From assembly GCF_017309955.1 (NCBI RefSeq), contig NZ_CP021247.1:1-64000 (forward strand): a DNA stretch of 64,000 nt. Reading direction: 5' to 3'. The stretch's first letter is position 1. Every line of letters begins with the position of its first letter. This document shows, in pieces, positions 8,918 to 16,667 of the stretch. A program made the translations under genes and the position numbers. This DNA is from Novosphingobium sp. KA1. GTDB lineage: Bacteria > Pseudomonadota > Alphaproteobacteria > Sphingomonadales > Sphingomonadaceae. The notes below the pieces were generated by a model. The model was not told the DNA's origin and made no database searches. It saw nothing but the letters and a program-made list of their open reading frames with translations.

Positions 8918-9796
8918 ATGACACCCGCACGTCTCCACCGGGAGCGCATGGCCGCCCTTGCCGCAGCCCAGGCCGCCGACCCGAAGCCGGTCGTCACCTC
9001 CGCTGAGGGCGGGCACCCCATTTCCGCGCCTTCCCATGCCACCAGCGCCGAACGCACGCCTGCGATGATCTATCGCGAGCGTGCGGCGGCCGAAGCCATC
9101 GTCGCCGCGCCGGAGCGGGCCACGTCCGCCGAACAGCGCACCTCCGCCCAGATCGTCCTGCGCTTCACGCATGACCTGCGCCGCCTCAAGGCCATCCGCT
9201 CGGTCGACCGCAAGATCGAGGCGAAGCGCGAAATGCTGCCCGAATACGCAGCCTGGATCGAAGGCGTGCTTACCGCCGACAGCGGCGCCGGCACCGGCGT
9301 TGCCGCCGAAGTCCTGCCGACCTGCATGGTCTGGCTGATCGACATCGGCGAATTCGGCCAGGCGCTCGACCTTGTGCCCTTCCTCTTCCGCCACCAGGTC
9401 GCCATGCCCGCACGCTACAAGCGCGACACGGCGACCATCGTGGTCGAGGAAATCGCCACTGCCGCCGCCAGGGCCCAGAACCTTGGCAACACCTTCCCGC
9501 TCGGCATCCTCGAACGCGTCGATGATCTCACCGCCCACCTCGATCTCCATGACGAGGTCCGCGCCAAGCTGGTGAAGGCGATCGGCATCGAGCAGCTGCG
9601 CGCGGCCGAGGAACTGCCCGCCGAGGACAGCAAGGCCGCGCTGGAAGCCACGATCGCCACGCTGCGCGACGCCCAGCGCCTCAATGACCGCATCGGCGTG
9701 AAGGATCGCATCAAGCGCGCCGACAAGCTGCTGTCCGCCGTGACCGCCGCCGAAACCGCCCAGACCACCGAACCCGGCAGCGATCCCGCTGCCTGA
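8918..9796 (+). CDS. M: Terminase small / endonuclease subunit (P2 gpM)
   Basis: 292 residues; the DNA-recognition partner of the terminase ATPase. The core TCMVWLIDIGEFGQALDLVPF, MPARYKRDTATIVVEEIATAA and LHDEVRAKLVKAIG follows P2 M closely. It is about 45 residues longer than P2 M because the N-terminal motif TPARLHRERMAALAAAQ recurs as TPAMIYRERAAAEAI around residue 48, suggesting a local duplication. The C-terminal helical region matches the end of the family. Confidence 0.92.
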   Translation: MTPARLHRERMAALAAAQAADPKPVVTSAEGGHPISAPSHATSAERTPAMIYRERAAAEAIVAAPERATSAEQRTSAQIVLRFTHDLRRLKAIRSVDRKIEAKREMLPEYAAWIEGVLTADSGAGTGVAAEVLPTCMVWLIDIGEFGQALDLVPFLFRHQVAMPARYKRDTATIVVEEIATAAARAQNLGNTFPLGILERVDDLTAHLDLHDEVRAKLVKAIGIEQLRAAEELPAEDSKAALEATIATLRDAQRLNDRIGVKDRIKRADKLLSAVTAAETAQTTEPGSDPAA

Positions 9797-9914
9797 CAAG
9801 CTCGCCCCCGGCGCTCAGGGGCGGATCGCGCGATGCGGGAGGCCTTCGGGCCGCAGGGCCGCCATCTGCCCCGATCCCCATCCCTGTTAGCCGGCGGGGT
9901 GCGCGGAGACCCTC

Positions 9915-10397
9915 ATGTCTTTCGTATCGCTGCCGCCCTCTCCCGAGATCGAACAGCCGCCGTCGACGGAACAGGCCGTCAGCAACGACGGCTTCTTCCC
10001 CGACGTCGATCCCGCTGCCGTGCGCGAAGAGGCAAGGATCCCGACCAGCATCACGCCGGCGCGGCTGCGCGCGGCGATCCTCGGCGCGATCATGACCGTG
10101 GGCAACGACCTTGCCGCCTATGCCGCCGCCTGCAAGGCAGGCGGCTATGCCACGCTGGCCAGTGTCCCGGCCGAACAGCTGGATGGCCAGAGCGTGCAGC
10201 TGATCCGCTATCAGCGCGCGGTCGCCCTCTATGCCAAGGCCGAACTGGTCGAACGCCACCGCGACTTTGACACGACGGCCGCCGGCAACGCGCAGGGCGA
10301 GGATCTCACCACCTCGATCGGCGATCTGCGCCGCGATGCCATGCATGCCGTGCGCGACATCCTCGGCAAGCCGCGCACCACGGTCGACCTGATCTGA
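9915..10397 (+). CDS. L: Head completion/stabilisation protein (P2 gpL)
   Basis: This 160-residue protein plugs or stabilises filled heads. It carries the family pattern FFPDVDPAAVREEARIP, ITPARLRAAILGAIMTVGNDL and YQRAVALYAKAELVERHRDFDTTAAGN. It is in P2 position, between M and X. Its stop shares one base with the start of X. The preceding 118 bases after M hold no gene. Confidence 0.92.
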   Translation: MSFVSLPPSPEIEQPPSTEQAVSNDGFFPDVDPAAVREEARIPTSITPARLRAAILGAIMTVGNDLAAYAAACKAGGYATLASVPAEQLDGQSVQLIRYQRAVALYAKAELVERHRDFDTTAAGNAQGEDLTTSIGDLRRDAMHAVRDILGKPRTTVDLI

Positions 10398-10624
10398 TGG
10401 CCGCGCAGCAGCGCCTTACCGCCAAGGCCGGCGACAAGCTGGACCTCTTGCTCTGGCGCGATGCCGGGCTTGGCATTGCCGATCTGGCGCGCGTTCTCGA
10501 CGCGAACCCCGGCCTGGCTGATCTCGGCCCCATCCTCCCCCTCGGCACCGTCGTGATCGTCCCGGCCTCGGCCGATGCCGGCACCGCGCAAGTGCTGCCC
10601 CTCGTCCAACTCTGGAGCCTTTGA
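10397..10624 (+). CDS. X: Tail protein X (P2 gpX)
   Basis: The 75-residue LysM-like small tail protein has the family core KAGDKLDLLLWRDAGLG and a C-terminal LPLGTVVIVP block followed by a VLPLVQLW end. In P2 it is required for tail assembly. The start ATG overlaps the L stop (TGATG), indicating coupling; the holin gene begins immediately after its stop. Confidence 0.9.
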   Translation: MAAQQRLTAKAGDKLDLLLWRDAGLGIADLARVLDANPGLADLGPILPLGTVVIVPASADAGTAQVLPLVQLWSL

Positions 10625-10960
10625 ATGTCGGACTTTCGCAGCATCCTTGAAACCACGGCTGAATTCGTCGGCTCGCTCAGCCCCTCGCTGATCGGATCCG
10701 CCGTCGCGCAGGCGTGGAAGCCCGGCCTGCCGTGGCGCCAGCGCTTCCTGCAGTGGGCAGTGGGCTCCACGGTCAGCTATTACGCCACGCTCGCGATCGT
10801 CGCCGTGACGGACTGGAACGGCTTTGTCGCCCAGTCGATCGCTTTTGCCATCGCCCTGCTCGCCTTTGACGCCACCCCGCGCGTCTCCAGGGCGGTGATC
10901 GATGCGCTCACCAGTCTCCCCGGTCGCCTCGCAGACCGCTTCCTCCCGAAAAAGGACTGA
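10625..10960 (+). CDS. Putative holin
   Basis: 111 residues with two hydrophobic segments (about 45-63, WAVGSTVSYYATLAIVAVT, and about 68-84, FVAQSIAFAIALLAF), a polar N-terminus and a basic tail (RLADRFLPKKD). Size, topology and position between tail X and the endolysin fit a holin that times lysis by permeabilising the inner membrane. The protein is not close to P2 Y, so the call rests mainly on context. Confidence 0.7.
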   Translation: MSDFRSILETTAEFVGSLSPSLIGSAVAQAWKPGLPWRQRFLQWAVGSTVSYYATLAIVAVTDWNGFVAQSIAFAIALLAFDATPRVSRAVIDALTSLPGRLADRFLPKKD

Positions 10961-10965
10961 TCGCC

Positions 10966-11565
10966 ATGGCCACCAAAGCCAGCCCCCGGACCGCAAGCGC
11001 GCCGCGCCGCCGCGCGCTTGCCTCGCCCGATGCCTTCTTCGCCGCGCTGCGCAGCGTCACCGGCTCGCTGACGCAGGCCCAGGTCAACATCGTCAACGCC
11101 ATCCTTGTCGCCGGTGCCCTCTGGCCGGCCAGCTGGATGGCCTATGCCCTTGCCACCGCCTGGCACGAAGCCCGCTTCAAGCCGCAGCGCGAATGGGGGC
11201 TCGGCAGGGGCAAACCCTATGCCGTCCCCGGCAAGTACGGCCAGTCGCAGTACGGCCGGGGCCTTGTCCAGCTGACGTGGGATCGCAATTACGAGTGGGC
11301 GGACAAGGCCCTTGGCCTCGGCGGCACCCTGCTGAGGAACTTCGATCGCGCGCTCGAACCGGATATCTCGGTGCGGATCCTGATCATGGGCATGGAGGCC
11401 GGCGCGTTCACCGGACGCAAGCTGGCCGACTACGTCAGCCCCACCGGCACCCATTCCGAATTCATCATGGCCCGCCGCATCATCAACGGCACCGACCGGG
11501 CCGATGATATCGCCACTTATGCCGATCGCATCCAGTCGGCACTGATCAAGGCAGGCTGGGCGTGA
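10966..11565 (+). CDS. GH19-like endolysin
   Basis: 199 residues. The block YGRGLVQLTWDRNYEWADKALGLGG matches the glycoside hydrolase 19 signature (GRGxxQLTxxxNY). TAWHEARF supplies the expected catalytic glutamate upstream. GH19 phage lysins cleave the glycan strands of peptidoglycan. There is no obvious signal peptide, so export should depend on the holin at 10625-10960. The gene overlaps the following i-spanin by 4 bases. Confidence 0.85.
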   Translation: MATKASPRTASAPRRRALASPDAFFAALRSVTGSLTQAQVNIVNAILVAGALWPASWMAYALATAWHEARFKPQREWGLGRGKPYAVPGKYGQSQYGRGLVQLTWDRNYEWADKALGLGGTLLRNFDRALEPDISVRILIMGMEAGAFTGRKLADYVSPTGTHSEFIMARRIINGTDRADDIATYADRIQSALIKAGWA

Positions 11566-11960
11566 CGCTCGGTCTTGGCCACCTCGCTCTTGCCGGCGCG
11601 CTCGCTTCGTGCGCCGCCGGCATCGGCGGTTTCTTCTACGGCACGCACGTCGGCGCCGCACAGGAACAGGCCGCCCGGAAGCGCGCGGACGATGCCGCCG
11701 AAGCGGTGCGCGCCAGACTGCAGGGCCAGATCGACGCCTCCACCGAACGCAGCCAGGCCGCCGAATACACCCGGCAGGCAAGTGTCAGGGAAATCTACCA
11801 TGAAAGCCAGAAGGTCGTTGAACGCCCGGTCTATCGCAATGTCTGCATTGATGCTGATGGCGTCGGCCTGCTCGGCCGCGCAGCCGACGTCGCGAACGGC
11901 ACGGGTGTCGCCAGCGCTGCTGGCGCCCCCGGCGCCGCTGCCCAGGGTGCAGCACAATAG
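11562..11960 (+). CDS. i-spanin (Rz/LysB-like inner-membrane lysis protein)
   Basis: 132 residues: an N-terminal membrane anchor (LGHLALAGALASCAAGIGGFFYG), a long polar helix (AAQEQAARKRADDAAEAVRARLQGQIDAS) and the C-terminal VYRNVCIDADGVGLLGRA pattern of Rz-like proteins. i-spanins bridge to an outer-membrane lipoprotein and fuse the membranes at lysis. The matching o-spanin is encoded in another frame inside this gene from 11800. The alanine/glycine-rich tail coincides with that overlap. Confidence 0.8.
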   Translation: MTLGLGHLALAGALASCAAGIGGFFYGTHVGAAQEQAARKRADDAAEAVRARLQGQIDASTERSQAAEYTRQASVREIYHESQKVVERPVYRNVCIDADGVGLLGRAADVANGTGVASAAGAPGAAAQGAAQ

Positions 11961-12102
11961 CGCCGGAACCATGGACGGCGCCGACGCCCATAATAGCCTG
12001 ACCGCGCTCTATGACGTCGCCGGGCAGATCCGCGCGACGCTGGTCGAACTCCAGGCGCAAGTCCGCACCGCCATGGGAGGCACCGATGCAGAAGGCCGAT
12101 AG
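11800..12102 (+). CDS. o-spanin (Rz1/LysC-like lipoprotein), overlapping frame
   Basis: The 100-residue frame starts inside the i-spanin gene and extends 142 bases past it. MKARRSLNARSIAMSALMLM is a basic-then-hydrophobic lipoprotein signal ending at ASAC (lipobox-like, Ala at -3). A proline-rich stretch (LLAPPAPLPRV) and a C-terminal helix (SLTALYDVAGQIRATLVELQ) follow, as in Rz1/LysC proteins. A later start at 11839 would shorten the signal. The end overlaps gpR by 17 bases. The embedded arrangement is the classic Rz/Rz1 layout. Confidence 0.75.
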   Translation: MKARRSLNARSIAMSALMLMASACSAAQPTSRTARVSPALLAPPAPLPRVQHNSAGTMDGADAHNSLTALYDVAGQIRATLVELQAQVRTAMGGTDAEGR

Positions 12103-12568
12103 GCTGCGCCGCTGGCTCACCGCCTATATCCCCTACCTGAAGGTCCACCCGGACAAGCTGCAGATCTACATCGAGAGCGGCACCGTGAACGCGCGCCGCT
12201 CTGCCACGCTGTCGTTCGCCTATGGCTATACCGTGAAGGCCCTCTTCATGGACTACGCGGGCGATGCCAACGACATCATCGTGCCCCTGCTAGCGTGGAT
12301 CCAGCGCGAACAGCCTGCCCTGCTGCGCAAGCCGGACAGCCAGCCTTTCGGGTTCGAAGCCCAGCTGCTCGATGCGGACACGGCCGACGTGGAATTCTCG
12401 ATCGACCTCACCGAAAGCGTGCTGGTGAACCTGCGCGCGGACGGCAGCGGCTACGATATCACCACGCTGCCCGAACCCGATTTTACCGATGCCTTTGCCG
12501 GCGTCACCGCGACCTTCAGCGATGCATTTGCCGGCGATGAACCCCTGATGCTGGGCGGCGCCGACTGA
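12086..12568 (+). CDS. R: Tail completion protein R (P2 gpR)
   Basis: 160 residues. The N-terminus MQKADRLRRWLTAYIPYLKVHPDKLQIYIESG is the P2 R family signature (P2 R is 155 residues). R and S terminate and stabilise the tail for joining to the head. The start at 12086 is chosen by GGGAGG at 12075-12080 and overlaps the o-spanin frame. The stop shares a base with the S start. Confidence 0.92.
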   Translation: MQKADRLRRWLTAYIPYLKVHPDKLQIYIESGTVNARRSATLSFAYGYTVKALFMDYAGDANDIIVPLLAWIQREQPALLRKPDSQPFGFEAQLLDADTADVEFSIDLTESVLVNLRADGSGYDITTLPEPDFTDAFAGVTATFSDAFAGDEPLMLGGAD

Positions 12569-13236
12569 TGGACGATCTGGGCGAACTGGAGCGCATCGCC
12601 GGTGCCATCCTGCGCAGCCTTGAACCCGGCCCGCGCCGCGCGCTGATGCACCGCATGGCGCGCGACCTTGCCGCCAGTCAGCGTAAGCGCATTGCCGCCC
12701 AGCGCGATCCCGGCGGCGCCCCGTTCGAAGCGCGCAAGCAGAAGGCACCGCCGGTCTCAAGCCGGGGCGCCGCGTGCTTCCTCTATCCCGCCCACGGCAG
12801 CGGCGAACCGCGCCGGGTGATCATGAAAAGCTTCACATGGGGCACCGGCCGCATGCTCACCGGCTTCGATATCGAGGCCGGCGATATCCGTACGTTCGAG
12901 TTCGACAAGATCGTGAAGTGGCTCCCGGTCCCCGAGGAACACCGCAACACCGCCGGCAGCAGCCTGCGCCGGCAGGGAAGCCTTCGCCGCAAGGCCATGT
13001 TCCGCCGCCTCGCCAGCGCGCGATTCCTGCGCTCTGGCGTGGACGATCAGGGCATCTGGGTTGGCTTCACCGGCAAAGTCTCGCAGATCGCGGAGGTTCA
13101 CCAGTTCGGCTTGCGGGACAAGCCATCGCTGCGCGCAAAGGCAGTTGCTTATCCGCAGCGCCAATTGCTTGGGGCGACGGCCGCAGATCGTGAGCGACTG
13201 CTAGACACCCTCCTCGCTCAGATTTCTCTGGTCTGA
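12568..13236 (+). CDS. S: Tail completion protein S (P2 gpS) with internal insertion
   Basis: 222 residues, about 70 more than P2 S. Residues 1-58 (LERIAGAILRSLEPGPRRALMHRMARDLAASQRKRIAAQRDPGG) and 138-222 (RRKAMFRRLASARFL, VGFTGKVSQIAEVHQFGLRDKPSLRAKAVAYPQRQLLG) match the virion morphogenesis family PF05069. Residues about 60-133 are an insertion containing RMLTGFDIEAGDIRTFEFDKI, which resembles a small WYL-like beta domain. It closes the head-tail-lysis operon. Confidence 0.88.
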   Translation: MDDLGELERIAGAILRSLEPGPRRALMHRMARDLAASQRKRIAAQRDPGGAPFEARKQKAPPVSSRGAACFLYPAHGSGEPRRVIMKSFTWGTGRMLTGFDIEAGDIRTFEFDKIVKWLPVPEEHRNTAGSSLRRQGSLRRKAMFRRLASARFLRSGVDDQGIWVGFTGKVSQIAEVHQFGLRDKPSLRAKAVAYPQRQLLGATAADRERLLDTLLAQISLV

Positions 13237-13351
13237 GGGTAGGCTCGTACGGCCACTTAGCGCCCTGAGTTGGTCGCCCGAAGGCCGATTTGACGCTCCA
13301 GGAACCAGCCCATCGGCTATCTCTTGCCGGTAGGGCCGATTAGGGTTTTGC

Positions 13352-13404
13352 CGTGTCAAGCGACGGTTGACGAACCGGCGCCATGTCGTGTATAGCTTGA
13401 CACG
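13352..13404 (+). promoter_or_regulatory. higBA promoter bracketed by a 10-bp dyad
   Basis: CGTGTCAAGC (13352-13361) and GCTTGACACG (13395-13404) are perfectly complementary and flank TTGACG (13367-13372) and TATAGC (13391-13396). The right arm ends at the first base of the GTG start of higB, so the mRNA leader is minimal. The arrangement predicts repression by the HigA antitoxin and parallels the promoter at 1298-1351. Confidence 0.65.
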
Positions 13405-13685
13405 TGGAAATCGAAAGCATCACTCACAAAGCGCTTTGCAAAATGTTCACCACTGGGATGACCAAGGGCGTTATAGAGCATCGCCGTGTGATCAACATGC
13501 TGCAATACATCGTGGATGCGGGTTCGTTTGATGAACTCGCGATTCCCCCGAATTTCGGCTTCCACCCGCTTACCGGGGAGCGGGCAGGTACATTCGCCAT
13601 GACCGTCACCAAGAACTGGCGACTGACGTTCACTAAGGTTGACGAAACAACCATCGCCGACCTCAATTTGGAGGATTATCACTGA
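13404..13685 (+). CDS. higB: HigB-family mRNA interferase toxin
   Basis: 93 residues of the HigB family (PF05015). The C-terminus GERAGTFAMTVTKNWRLTFTKVDETTIADLNLEDYH corresponds to the family pattern (xWRLxFxx...DxxxxDYH). HigB toxins are RelE-fold endonucleases that cut mRNA on the ribosome. The GTG start sits at the edge of the operator dyad. The stop overlaps the antitoxin start by one base. The pair lies between the S gene and the next late operon, so it is cargo. Confidence 0.87.
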   Translation: MEIESITHKALCKMFTTGMTKGVIEHRRVINMLQYIVDAGSFDELAIPPNFGFHPLTGERAGTFAMTVTKNWRLTFTKVDETTIADLNLEDYH

Positions 13686-13987
13686 TGGCTCTGCAGATGC
13701 ATCCTTCGCTCCGTGTCCATGCGGGGGTCTGGCTCAAGGAAGAGATCGTGGATCCGTCCGGCTACACGACCAAGGACTTGGCAAAGCACTTCGGCGTTTC
13801 GCGCCAAGCCCTCAGCACCCTGCTGAACGGGCATTCGTCGATTTCGGCCGACATGGCGATCCGCTTCGAAAAGGCATTCGGGGTCAAGGCCGACACGCTG
13901 CTTCGCATGCAGTCGGCCTATGACCTCGCTGGCGCACGCGCGCATGAAGATGAGATCAAGGTAGAACGGATTGCACTAGCAGCGTAG
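13685..13987 (+). CDS. higA: HigA-family antitoxin
   Basis: 100 residues. The helix-turn-helix TKDLAKHFGVSRQALSTLLNGHSSISADMAIRFEKAFG with LLRMQSAYDLA following is the standard HigA (VapI-like XRE) pattern. It should bind HigB and repress the promoter at 13352-13404. Translation is coupled to the toxin through a one-base TGATG overlap. The 116 bases after it contain no gene. Confidence 0.87.
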   Translation: MALQMHPSLRVHAGVWLKEEIVDPSGYTTKDLAKHFGVSRQALSTLLNGHSSISADMAIRFEKAFGVKADTLLRMQSAYDLAGARAHEDEIKVERIALAA

Positions 13988-14103
13988 CGCCCCTTATTGC
14001 CGCTCGAAGGCGGAATTGAGTTTCCCGAAAGCAGCCGCCCCTTCAGTGCCCCATGGAAAATGAGGCTACAGCCTGACCTTTCGAAGCCGTATGCGGACGC
14101 CCT

Positions 14104-14895
14104 TTATGGTGCGAGCCAATCCCTATCAGGGCGAGCAAGTTGCCGTGCGTTATTATATGCCATATCCAATGTAAGGCAGGTCGCAGCGCGATAAAAATCG
14201 GAATATCGTTCCACCACTAACGCGAGGTCTGCACGCGCGGGATCCGTCAGAGCGAGTGGAACAAGAAGCTGTACTTGGCCTTGGTAGTACTGGGGAATGG
14301 CTGTCTTATAGTTCCTTCGGGCTCTTTGCCATGCAGAATCTTTCGCGCCGCTCACTAGATTTTGCAATCCGAATGGTGGCATTGATTTGAGAGCATCAGG
14401 AAAGCGATCCACGTTGTCGGCTACTACATGCTCAACATTCATTCTGAGTTCTTTTCGGGTATCTAATACCAGAACTGAAGGATCGTCAAAATAATGAGCC
14501 ATATCCGGCAGAGAAGGAAATTTATTGAGATCCCATTCTCCGCGCCGTGCCCACTTTGAGAAATGCCAATAAGAGTCGATTTCAGGTATCTTATTGCGAA
14601 CAAGTAACATGTAAATCGGTTCTTGCGTGGGGGTTATGAGGCCTGTGTTCCAGCAGCAGAAATTTTCGTCTGCACTGACAGAAACTTTTTTCTCTTCTGC
14701 AATTCGTTGGTAGGTGTGGAGTACGTAGTTTTTGAGAATAGGCTTTGCTTGAGTGGAAGCAGTGTGCCGATACTCCCAATCTTCATTTTCAGCAAGATTT
14801 GCTAATGCCTCAATGTGTTCATTGAGTTTTGGCATCATAGCAAAATCCGAAAATTTTTCGGGCAGATCATATGGCTGGTACTTGGCCAACTTCAC
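14104..14895 (-). CDS. DUF3825-domain protein, prophage cargo
   Basis: 263 residues, opposite in direction to the late genes and clearly poorer in GC. The C-terminal two thirds match DUF3825: CWNTGLITPTQEPIYMLL, LPDMAHYFDDPSVLVLDT, VEHVVADNVDRFPDAL and RRNYKTAIPQYYQGQVQLLVPLAL. The biochemical function is not established. Its place between two late operons is where P2-like phages carry lysogenic-conversion and anti-phage genes, so a defence role is plausible but inferred. Confidence 0.75.
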   Translation of the reverse strand: MKLAKYQPYDLPEKFSDFAMMPKLNEHIEALANLAENEDWEYRHTASTQAKPILKNYVLHTYQRIAEEKKVSVSADENFCCWNTGLITPTQEPIYMLLVRNKIPEIDSYWHFSKWARRGEWDLNKFPSLPDMAHYFDDPSVLVLDTRKELRMNVEHVVADNVDRFPDALKSMPPFGLQNLVSGAKDSAWQRARRNYKTAIPQYYQGQVQLLVPLALTDPARADLALVVERYSDFYRAATCLTLDMAYNNARQLARPDRDWLAP

Positions 14896-15055
14896 CTCCT
14901 GTGTTTGTGCGCTTCAACCACACAAAAGGCATTTGGGAAAAGGGTTTTAATTTCTGGGGTGTCGGCAAAGCCACGTCGGCATGTCCGCTTTTCCAATAGG
15001 ACTGCTCGGTATCAGACATTCCACAATCGGCCCCTTGAAGCCACTGCATATCGAA

Positions 15056-15083
15056 GCATTTGGCCTGCCGCCCATCCCAATGC
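15056..15083 (+). promoter_or_regulatory. Late-operon activator dyad, copy 2 (before J)
   Basis: GCATTTGG (15056-15063), a 12-bp spacer and CCCAATGC (15076-15083) form the second copy of the 28-bp element; the spacer is identical to that of copy 3 and similar to that of copy 1. Its centre lies about 57 bases upstream of the J ATG at 15127, a distance suited to an activator bound near -55. Confidence 0.7.
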
Positions 15084-15117
15084 CGGGGGATAGCGCAAGC
15101 CCCTAGCCTGCCGCGAC

Positions 15118-16032
15118 ATGCGCGACATGGCCGATACTTCCTTCACCGCTGTCGATCTCTCGCGCATGTCCGTGCCGGATATCGTCGAGGATCTCGATTT
15201 CGCGACGATCCTTGCTGACTGCATCGCGCAGATGAAGGTCTACATGGCTGAAAGCGGCCTGACCTTCACGGGCCGCAATAGCGATCCGGCCACCAAGCTA
15301 CTCCAAGTCTTCACCTATTTTGCCCAGCTGCTGCGCCAGCGGATCAACGATGCCGTGCGCGCGGTCATGCCCGCCTATGCCGTGGGCGCGGATCTGGACA
15401 ACATCGCGGCCCTGTTCGGCATCGCCCGCCTGACAATCACGCCCGCCGATACGGACACCGGCACCGCAGCGGTCATGGAAAGCGATACGGAGTTTCGACG
15501 CCGCATGGTGCTGGCACCCGAGGGCTACTCCGTTGCCGGTCCCGAAGGCGCTTACGTGTTTCACGCGCTTTCGGCCGATTCCAACGTGCTCGATGCCACG
15601 GCGATTAGCTTCGATCCCGGCCATGTCATCGTCACGATCATGTCTCGCGCAGATGATGGTGCAGCTTCGCAGGCCCTCGTTGACGCTGTCTTCGCCTATG
15701 TCTCGGCGGATACCCGGCGGCCCTTGACCGACCTCGTTACTGTCCAGTCTGCCGATATCGTTCGCTATGGCGTGGATTACGATCTCGCCACCTACAGCGG
15801 CCCGGATGCCGCCGTAGTCCTTGCTGCCTCGCTTGCCTCGGTCGAAGCCTACGTCGCAGAAAGCCATCGCCTTGGCCGCGACGTTACCCGATCGGCCCTG
15901 TTCCGCGCCGCGCATGTCGAAGGCGTGCAGAATGTCGTCCTGCGCACGCCCGCCGCCGATATTCCGATTACGCGCCTGCAGGCGCCCTACTGCACCGGCA
16001 TCAGCGCCCAGCTGGCGGGCACGGGCGAATGA
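15118..16032 (+). CDS. J: Baseplate assembly protein J
   Basis: About 304 residues (P2 J is 302), of the baseplate wedge family PF04865. Signals include FTGRNSDPATKLLQVFTYFAQLLRQRINDAVRAVMPAYAVGADLDNIAALFG near the N-terminus and DTEFRRRMVLAPEGYSVAGPEGAYVFHAL in the middle. The start may be ATG 15118 or ATG 15127; neither has a strong ribosome binding site. It is the first gene of the J-I-H operon and overlaps I by 4 bases. Confidence 0.93.
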   Translation: MRDMADTSFTAVDLSRMSVPDIVEDLDFATILADCIAQMKVYMAESGLTFTGRNSDPATKLLQVFTYFAQLLRQRINDAVRAVMPAYAVGADLDNIAALFGIARLTITPADTDTGTAAVMESDTEFRRRMVLAPEGYSVAGPEGAYVFHALSADSNVLDATAISFDPGHVIVTIMSRADDGAASQALVDAVFAYVSADTRRPLTDLVTVQSADIVRYGVDYDLATYSGPDAAVVLAASLASVEAYVAESHRLGRDVTRSALFRAAHVEGVQNVVLRTPAADIPITRLQAPYCTGISAQLAGTGE

Positions 16033-16667
16033 CTTACGCCTCCGTCCTCCCGCCTGCGTCCACTCCGCTGGAGAAAGGGCTTGAACAAGTCGCCGCACGC
16101 CTGACCGACCTTCCCACGCCCATCCGCTCGGTCTGGTCTGCCGCCGATTGCCCCACCACGCATCTGCCATGGCTCGCATGGGCGCTGGCGATCAGCCACT
16201 GGAAAACGGAATGGACGATCGCGCAAAAGCGTGCCGAAATTGCCGATGCAATCCCCTACCATCGCCGCAAGGGCAGCCGCCGCGCGGTGGAAGAGGTGCT
16301 TGCGCGCTATCACGCATCGCTTCGTATCGTTGAATGGCATGAGGCGAGCCCGCGCCAAGCACCTTACACCTTCGAGGTGCGCGCACCTGCGGCCGAGATC
16401 CCGGCCAGCTTCCTGACCGCCGACACGGCCAACGCGATCATACGCGATGTCGCAGTGGCCAAGCCGGCCCGTGCCCACTTCAATTTTGTGCAGACGCTGG
16501 AATCGCAGGCGACCCTTTTCATGGCCGCCGGCGGAATGATCGGAGCCATGCACCGGGCCGATTACGCTGCCGTGCACGACACTAGCCGGGACTGGTCGAT
16601 GGTCCTGCAGACCGATGATGGCGAGCCGATCCGCGATGAAGACGGCAACTTTCTGGAGGACGAGTAA
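16029..16667 (+). CDS. I: Phage tail protein I
   Basis: 212 residues (P2 I is 176). The family pattern of PF09684 is visible: LPPASTPLEKGLEQVAARLTDLPTPIRSVWSAADCPTTHLPWLAWALAISHW and YHRRKGSRRAVEEVLARY. In P2 it joins the baseplate and is needed for fibre attachment. The ATG overlaps the J stop by 4 bases; the stop shares a base with the fibre start. Confidence 0.92.
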   Translation: MTYASVLPPASTPLEKGLEQVAARLTDLPTPIRSVWSAADCPTTHLPWLAWALAISHWKTEWTIAQKRAEIADAIPYHRRKGSRRAVEEVLARYHASLRIVEWHEASPRQAPYTFEVRAPAAEIPASFLTADTANAIIRDVAVAKPARAHFNFVQTLESQATLFMAAGGMIGAMHRADYAAVHDTSRDWSMVLQTDDGEPIRDEDGNFLEDE

